Assembly: GCA_024644655.1 (NCBI GenBank)
Contig: JAHEHJ010000007.1
Coordinates: forward strand, 56,503 to 120,502
DNA: 64,000 nt
Reading direction: 5' to 3'
Origin: Flavobacterium sp.
Lineage (GTDB): Bacteria; Bacteroidota; Bacteroidia; Flavobacteriales; Flavobacteriaceae
Shown here: positions 59,163 through 64,000 of the stretch, one piece after another
Numbering within the stretch: the first letter of the stretch is position 1
Layout of the letters: every line of letters begins with the position of its first letter
Position numbers and translations under genes: made by a program
Notes under the pieces: model-generated
The model's input: the letters and a program-made list of their open reading frames with translations, nothing else
The model's database searches: none
Told to the model about the DNA's origin: nothing

Positions 59163-60638
59163 CTACCTCTTCTCTAGACGAACCAACCCTTGACGTGTGG
59201 CTACATACAAAACTCCTTTGGCATCCATCGCCAAAGCCGATATATAGGAGGTGGGAAGTTTTGAATTTTCATTGTGATAATCTTCCCAAATTCCGCTTTT
59301 CAAATCATAACGAACCAAACCGGCTCTGTCTGTAGCAATCCACAATACCTGCTCTCGTACATCATATAATAAGTCGGTTATACCATTAAAAGGCAAACCC
59401 GAATTAGTGGTTGTTAATTGGCGCATACTGCCATTGGCAGCTCTAACAATCAATCCCTCATCATTATTAACTTGTTTCTTGTCTTTACGGTCAAATTCAT
59501 ACACCGAAAAATACAAATTTCCGTCCACATCTTCTTCCATATCGGTTATGCATTTTCCTTTTAAAACCGTATTACTGGCCTCAAAAGACAGGGCTTTCCC
59601 ATGTTCATCAACCATAACCGAACCCGAATACGTGCCAATCCAAAGTCGGTTTTTGGAATCTCGTTGCGCATACCGCACTTTATTAGATGGCAACTCAGGT
59701 AAATTAGCAGTGGTAAGGGTTGTCCATTTTCCGTGTTGGTTGAGTGTCAACCCGTCTTTTGAACAAAAAAATAGGGTTTCCGTTGGAGCATGGTATTGAA
59801 TCGCATAAGCATCTCCAACTCCTATTTCTTTCGGTTCATACATAGTCCAATGTTGACCGTCATAACTGTAAATATGATCTTTTCCACATACCCATTTGGT
59901 GTTGCTCCCATCACAGGCTAATGCATAATAACCAAAATAGGTTCCTTTATCCGTAATGTTTTGCTCTTCACGAGTAAACAGTTTTCCATCAAAGGTGACT
60001 AATCCTTGCTTTACAGTCATCCAAAGCAATCCTTGGGTATCAATAACCAACTCGTCATTCCAATTGTCGGGCAAATTCGAATTGGACGAATTCCATGCTT
60101 TAATAATATAATCACTCAAGTGCTTATTTTTATACACATAATCCTTGTTGTATACTTCCGGATTTTGGGGATGATCAAATGACTTCTCAAAAGCCGCCAT
60201 ATCTACCCGTTGGATACCTCCCGTTAATTGGCTGTCATGTATTTCAAAAGCCAAAGTAACCGAATTGTAGCCTTCTTTCTTTAATTTGGTTTGGGCAGGT
60301 ATATACCCTTCAAACGTATTCAAAGCTAACATGATTCGGCGCGATATAGACGAATTGGACTCATCTGTATGACTCAACACACAAGCATGCCCTGTAGAAT
60401 CCATCAATACTTGAAACAATACTTTGCCTTTGATACCCTTTAAGTTCATAGAAGCATTCAAATGGGATAGCATGTCTTTGAATTTCTCAGGTTCAACTTG
60501 GGCCTTTTCATCCCCACAATCCAAACAAAATTGTTTGGCATCACAAGTTTCAATCTTTACGGCAAATAAGTTCTGAGCTTGAGTCGTACTTGAAATACAG
60601 ACTAAAGCCACTATAAAAAAGCGATATAATATTTTCAT
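59163..60638 (-). CDS. Secreted protein: TonB-C-like N-terminal region plus two-component-regulator propeller repeats
   Basis: KVLFQVLMDSTGHACVLSHTDESNSSISRRIMLALNTFEGYIPAQ; propeller motifs ITDLLYDVREQVLWIATDRAGLVRYD, ISALAMDAKGVLYVATRQGLVRLE. Confidence 0.8.
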   Translation of the reverse strand: MKILYRFFIVALVCISSTTQAQNLFAVKIETCDAKQFCLDCGDEKAQVEPEKFKDMLSHLNASMNLKGIKGKVLFQVLMDSTGHACVLSHTDESNSSISRRIMLALNTFEGYIPAQTKLKKEGYNSVTLAFEIHDSQLTGGIQRVDMAAFEKSFDHPQNPEVYNKDYVYKNKHLSDYIIKAWNSSNSNLPDNWNDELVIDTQGLLWMTVKQGLVTFDGKLFTREEQNITDKGTYFGYYALACDGSNTKWVCGKDHIYSYDGQHWTMYEPKEIGVGDAYAIQYHAPTETLFFCSKDGLTLNQHGKWTTLTTANLPELPSNKVRYAQRDSKNRLWIGTYSGSVMVDEHGKALSFEASNTVLKGKCITDMEEDVDGNLYFSVYEFDRKDKKQVNNDEGLIVRAANGSMRQLTTTNSGLPFNGITDLLYDVREQVLWIATDRAGLVRYDLKSGIWEDYHNENSKLPTSYISALAMDAKGVLYVATRQGLVRLEKR

Positions 60639-60709
60639 ATAATTGGAGTTCGTATAATGATTAATAGCATGTCAAACAAAAACTAAGTCAATGACATTGT
60701 ATAGCCAAA

Positions 60710-61108
60710 TTAGCCCTTTGCTACCATATACAACACCATCGAGGCTCCTTCGGGACTTTGTATGTGAAGCACACAAGAAGTAACGGATATAGATTGGACT
60801 TGAAAGGTTAACAATATCCCATTATCGGCGTCTTTTACTGTGAGTACACCTTCAACCTTATCATAACTCCAAACGCCGTGTTCTGTAGTAGTTCCACTAA
60901 CCGAATCGGTTTTGTGATTGGCATAAAACACCATGGTATCTTTTTCGTGACCCGCTGGAGCTGGCAACTTCTGCCCTCCCATCTCATAATGGTCCAAATG
61001 CCACTCTTTGACAATCAAAGTCTCAAAATCAGGTCGCTCCTGTGACCAACTCATCCAAGTACAACTTAACATGAACCCCAAAATCAAAGACCGTTGTATG
61101 TTTTTCAT
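60710..61108 (-). CDS. Lipocalin-like hypothetical secreted protein
   Basis: Signal peptide; LIVKEWHLDHYEMGGQKL...GVWSYDKVEGVLTVKDADNG. Confidence 0.7.
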   Translation of the reverse strand: MKNIQRSLILGFMLSCTWMSWSQERPDFETLIVKEWHLDHYEMGGQKLPAPAGHEKDTMVFYANHKTDSVSGTTTEHGVWSYDKVEGVLTVKDADNGILLTFQVQSISVTSCVLHIQSPEGASMVLYMVAKG

Positions 61109-61359
61109 AAAAAATAAGTTAAGTAACGAATATACTACTTATTTGAAAAGTAGGAAAAGAGAACTATTACTTTTTGTTTTAATGTTTTACTTAATGTATT
61201 TCAATACTAGGACTACAGCTTAAAATCGGGCTCTTACAAAAAAATGCAGTTCATCGAGTTTACCCCTAAATTCTTTGCCTATAGTTGCTTTAAATATATA
61301 TTTGCCTATCTATAAGCCCATAAAATAGACCCCAAACAACCTATACACCTACAAATTAA

Positions 61360-61641
61360 ATGATTACCATTATTCTTCAATTTGAAGTATCCTGCTTTAT
61401 CGAGTGGAAACGAATTTACAATTCCAATGAAGCGCTAAGAACTCAAAATAATATTGTTACCAAAGACATATTTGTCTCTCTAGAAAACTTTGATTGGGTG
61501 ACTTGCATTGTAGAAGCACCAACCATCAAAGACTTTGAAGATCATTTCTACCACCAACCCCAAGTCATAGATGAACTCCTAAAATCGGCTATTATTAGCC
61601 AACCCAAAGTAACGTATTGCCATAAGATTAATGCGCTTTAA
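61360..61641 (+). CDS. Small hypothetical protein
   Basis: 93-aa ORF; no family recognised. Confidence 0.5.
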   Translation: MITIILQFEVSCFIEWKRIYNSNEALRTQNNIVTKDIFVSLENFDWVTCIVEAPTIKDFEDHFYHQPQVIDELLKSAIISQPKVTYCHKINAL

Positions 61642-61686
61642 ATATACGAAGTACGATATACGATTGAATCTAGGTTCTCGAACCGA

Positions 61687-62325
61687 TTAATCTATCCCTA
61701 TTTTATTCATAAGAATACCCTGGGCAGTAACGCACTTCATGATATAAAGTCCTTTACTCAGGGAACTCAAATCAATTTGTTTGTCGGGAGCAAAGGTTAA
61801 AACTTCTTTACCCATTAGGTCATAAATAACGATACGTTGTAGCGTAGCCTCTGTTTCTATATGCAAAATCCCATGCGTAGGATTCGGATAGACTACTGAT
61901 TTTGATACGACACTCGAAGTTGTATTCAGTGCCGGTCCATGTACGGTTACGGTTTGATTATAACTGGATTCGGTTCCATTGGGCGCATAAACTGCAACCA
62001 CATGAGCCTCAAAACCTATTTCACTGTTAAAATTAGCCGAATCAAGCATTAAAAAATCTTCGCCACAATTGGTCACATAGCCATATAAGGGTGTATTAAG
62101 TGTATAAAGTGTTAGTTCACTTTGAATACGATACAACTCAGAATTTCGATATATCGCATAGCCTATTATTTCATCATGAGGCTGTGCAGGCTCTTCCCAT
62201 TGCATCGAAAAGTAATTATGAGGATATTGATACCATTGCTCCCATGTCAAATTCTGAACCGGATTCGTTTGCCCAAAAACTTCAAACGAGAATAATAACA
62301 AAAAAGCAAATACTGTTGTTTTCAT
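61687..62325 (-). CDS. T9SS type A sorting-domain protein
   Basis: Signal MKTTVFAFLLLFSFEVFGQ; CTD VYPNPTHGILHIETEATLQRIVIYDLMGKEVLTF. Confidence 0.88.
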   Translation of the reverse strand: MKTTVFAFLLLFSFEVFGQTNPVQNLTWEQWYQYPHNYFSMQWEEPAQPHDEIIGYAIYRNSELYRIQSELTLYTLNTPLYGYVTNCGEDFLMLDSANFNSEIGFEAHVVAVYAPNGTESSYNQTVTVHGPALNTTSSVVSKSVVYPNPTHGILHIETEATLQRIVIYDLMGKEVLTFAPDKQIDLSSLSKGLYIMKCVTAQGILMNKIGID

Positions 62326-62359
62326 AATTTTCGTATTGTTAAACAAATCCTGGAACACC

Positions 62360-63229
62360 TTATTCATTCGGTTCTATATGAATTAATACATGACCTAACT
62401 CTATAATTTCGCTACGCAAAGTGTCTTTTAATTGATGTGCCAAATCATGACCTTCTTTCACGGTAAGATTAGCATCTACTATAGCATGTAAATCAACATG
62501 ATATTTCATTCCTGCTTTTCTAATAAAACATTTTTCTGTACCTATAATTCCATCAACTTTAACAGACACTTGTCTAATGTTTTCTACCAAATCATCATAG
62601 CGATGTTCATCCATTATTTCACCCAATGCGGGTCTAAAAATCAAATAACTGTTGTATAAAATAAAAAAGGAAGCAAATAGTGCAGCCCAATCATCAGCAG
62701 ACTCATACCCTTTCCCAAAATATAAAGCTATAGATATTCCAACAAAAGCAGCAATTGATGTAATAGCATCGCTTCGATGATGCCAAGCATCGGCTTTTAA
62801 AGAAGAGCTATTTGTTTCTATACTCTTTTTCAAAACCTTTTGAAAAGAGTATTCTTTCCAAAGAATTATTATCCCTAATATAAGTAAAGTCCATGATTTA
62901 GGTAGTTCATGTGGCGTACCAATATTTTGTATACTTTCATGAGCAATTATAGTGGCTGAAGTGATTAAAAATCCAACGACTAGAAAAGTAATAAGTGGTT
63001 CTGCCCTTCCATGACCGTATGGATGATTATCATCAGCTGGCTTATTGGAATATTTAATACCAAATAAGACTAAAAATGAAGAAAAAATATCGGTTGTAGA
63101 TTCAATAGCATCCGCAACTAAAGCATACGAATTCCCAAAAAAACCAGCCAAACCTTTGACCAAAGCCAAACTTATATTTCCAACTATACTAAAATAAGTT
63201 GCTTTTATGGCGGTTTGTTCATGTGTCAT
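62360..63229 (-). CDS. Cation diffusion facilitator transporter
   Basis: SYALVADAIESTTDIFSS, DDNHPYGHGRAEPL, DAWHHRSDAITSI. Confidence 0.96.
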   Translation of the reverse strand: MTHEQTAIKATYFSIVGNISLALVKGLAGFFGNSYALVADAIESTTDIFSSFLVLFGIKYSNKPADDNHPYGHGRAEPLITFLVVGFLITSATIIAHESIQNIGTPHELPKSWTLLILGIIILWKEYSFQKVLKKSIETNSSSLKADAWHHRSDAITSIAAFVGISIALYFGKGYESADDWAALFASFFILYNSYLIFRPALGEIMDEHRYDDLVENIRQVSVKVDGIIGTEKCFIRKAGMKYHVDLHAIVDANLTVKEGHDLAHQLKDTLRSEIIELGHVLIHIEPNE

Positions 63230-63431
63230 TTATTATGCTTTTTTTTAGATTACTAAAAGTACTTTTGCTATAGCTATTCCCTTCATAAAATTTGAATTTC
63301 CTAGTACTGTAAATATATAGAATAGTTTTTAGTAAGCACTCCTCTTCACATAAAGTTTATTGACAACCCTCTTCAATCCATGCTTTTCCTATACCACTCC
63401 AGAACTACCCAAACTACCTTTTCCTAAACTT

Positions 63432-63723
63432 TCATTTACCATACAATGGTACTTCGTATATCGAATATCGTCCCTCTCGTATATCGTCCCTCGTATATTG
63501 ATAGATATAGCATGGTTACTTGCTAAACATCTACTCTATCCTATATCATAGAGTCACAATCCACCTATCAATATCGTATATCGCCCCTCGTATATTGATA
63601 GATATAGCATGGATATAGCATGGTTACTTGCTCAATACACCCTATTCTAGTGTTCTTCCATTTACTATACAATGGTACTTCAAATATCGTATATCGTACA
63701 TCGTATATTGAATATCGTATATA
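63432..63723. repeat. Nested direct repeats with TATCGTATA-type low-complexity blocks
   Basis: cgtatatcgYccctcgtatattgatagatatagcatgg at ~63479 and ~63575; catttacYatacaatggtactt at ~63433 and ~63659. Confidence 0.8.
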
Positions 63724-63755
63724 AAAAAAGCCCCCTGTTTTCCAGGGGGCTTTGT
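63724..63755 (-). terminator. Rho-independent terminator
   Basis: Minus strand: aaagccccctggaaaacagggggcttttttt. Confidence 0.85.
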
Positions 63756-63760
63756 CTTTC

Positions 63761-64000
63761 TTATCGTTTCATTGCAAAGTGCGCTTTAAATTGTCGATAC
63801 ACCGGTGGGTTTCCTTCTATAAAGTCTACCGTAAACCAGTAGTCATCCGAAGGAAGTAAATGGCCATTAAAAGTACCATCCCAGCCTTCGCCTGTCGAAC
63901 TGATTTGTTTCAACAGTTTTCCATAGCGGTCAAAGATGTAAATCTTGGCGGTTGGTTGGGTAACCAATCCACTGATATTCCATGTATCATGATACCCATC
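63761..64000 (-). CDS. T9SS type B (gliding-motility-type) C-terminal sorting domain, N-terminus beyond window
   Basis: DGYHDTWNISGLVTQPTAKIYIFDRYGKLLKQISSTGEGWDGTFNGHLLPSDDYWFTVDF; frame open to base 64000. Confidence 0.9.
   Translation of the reverse strand, partial: DGYHDTWNISGLVTQPTAKIYIFDRYGKLLKQISSTGEGWDGTFNGHLLPSDDYWFTVDFIEGNPPVYRQFKAHFAMKR

Noticed and set aside
63432-63723. CRISPR array
   Set aside because: Repeat units differ in length, spacers are irregular and AT-rich, and no cas genes are nearby.

Overview
The window is a chromosomal segment of a Bacteroidota bacterium, most likely Flavobacterium or a close relative. Evidence: TAnnTTTG promoter -7 boxes, T9SS type A/B sorting domains, flavobacterial lipoprotein signals, low GC. 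It is mostly housekeeping and conserved genes: prfA, pyrF, valS, ndk, icmF, bshC, nth, bcp, thiolase, pepD, cysteine desulfurase, a dihydroorotase-like gene, a DEAD-box helicase and a tRNA Arg/Pro/Ser cluster. There are many lipoproteins and T9SS cargo proteins. No prophage, CRISPR array or intact transposon was seen. Main second-look items: (1) a ~225-nt valS leader with an 18-aa Val/Ile/Leu-rich mini-ORF, an overlapping imperfect hairpin and a U-tract, proposed as a valS attenuator; (2) an internally deleted REP-associated tyrosine transposase (RAYT) relic flanked by inverted copies of a hairpin repeat, plus a solo copy nearby; (3) a two-component/lipoprotein-rubrerythrin/DUF2231-pair/VIT1 redox-iron cluster with a degenerate rubredoxin domain; (4) a tandem pair of SusE/F-like T9SS proteins behind a perfect 14-bp LacI-type palindrome; (5) several unrelated palindromic or AT-rich intergenic repeat families; (6) several ORF-track starts that fall on or upstream of the promoter -7 element. 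All folding, motif and family calls were made by eye; no searches were run.
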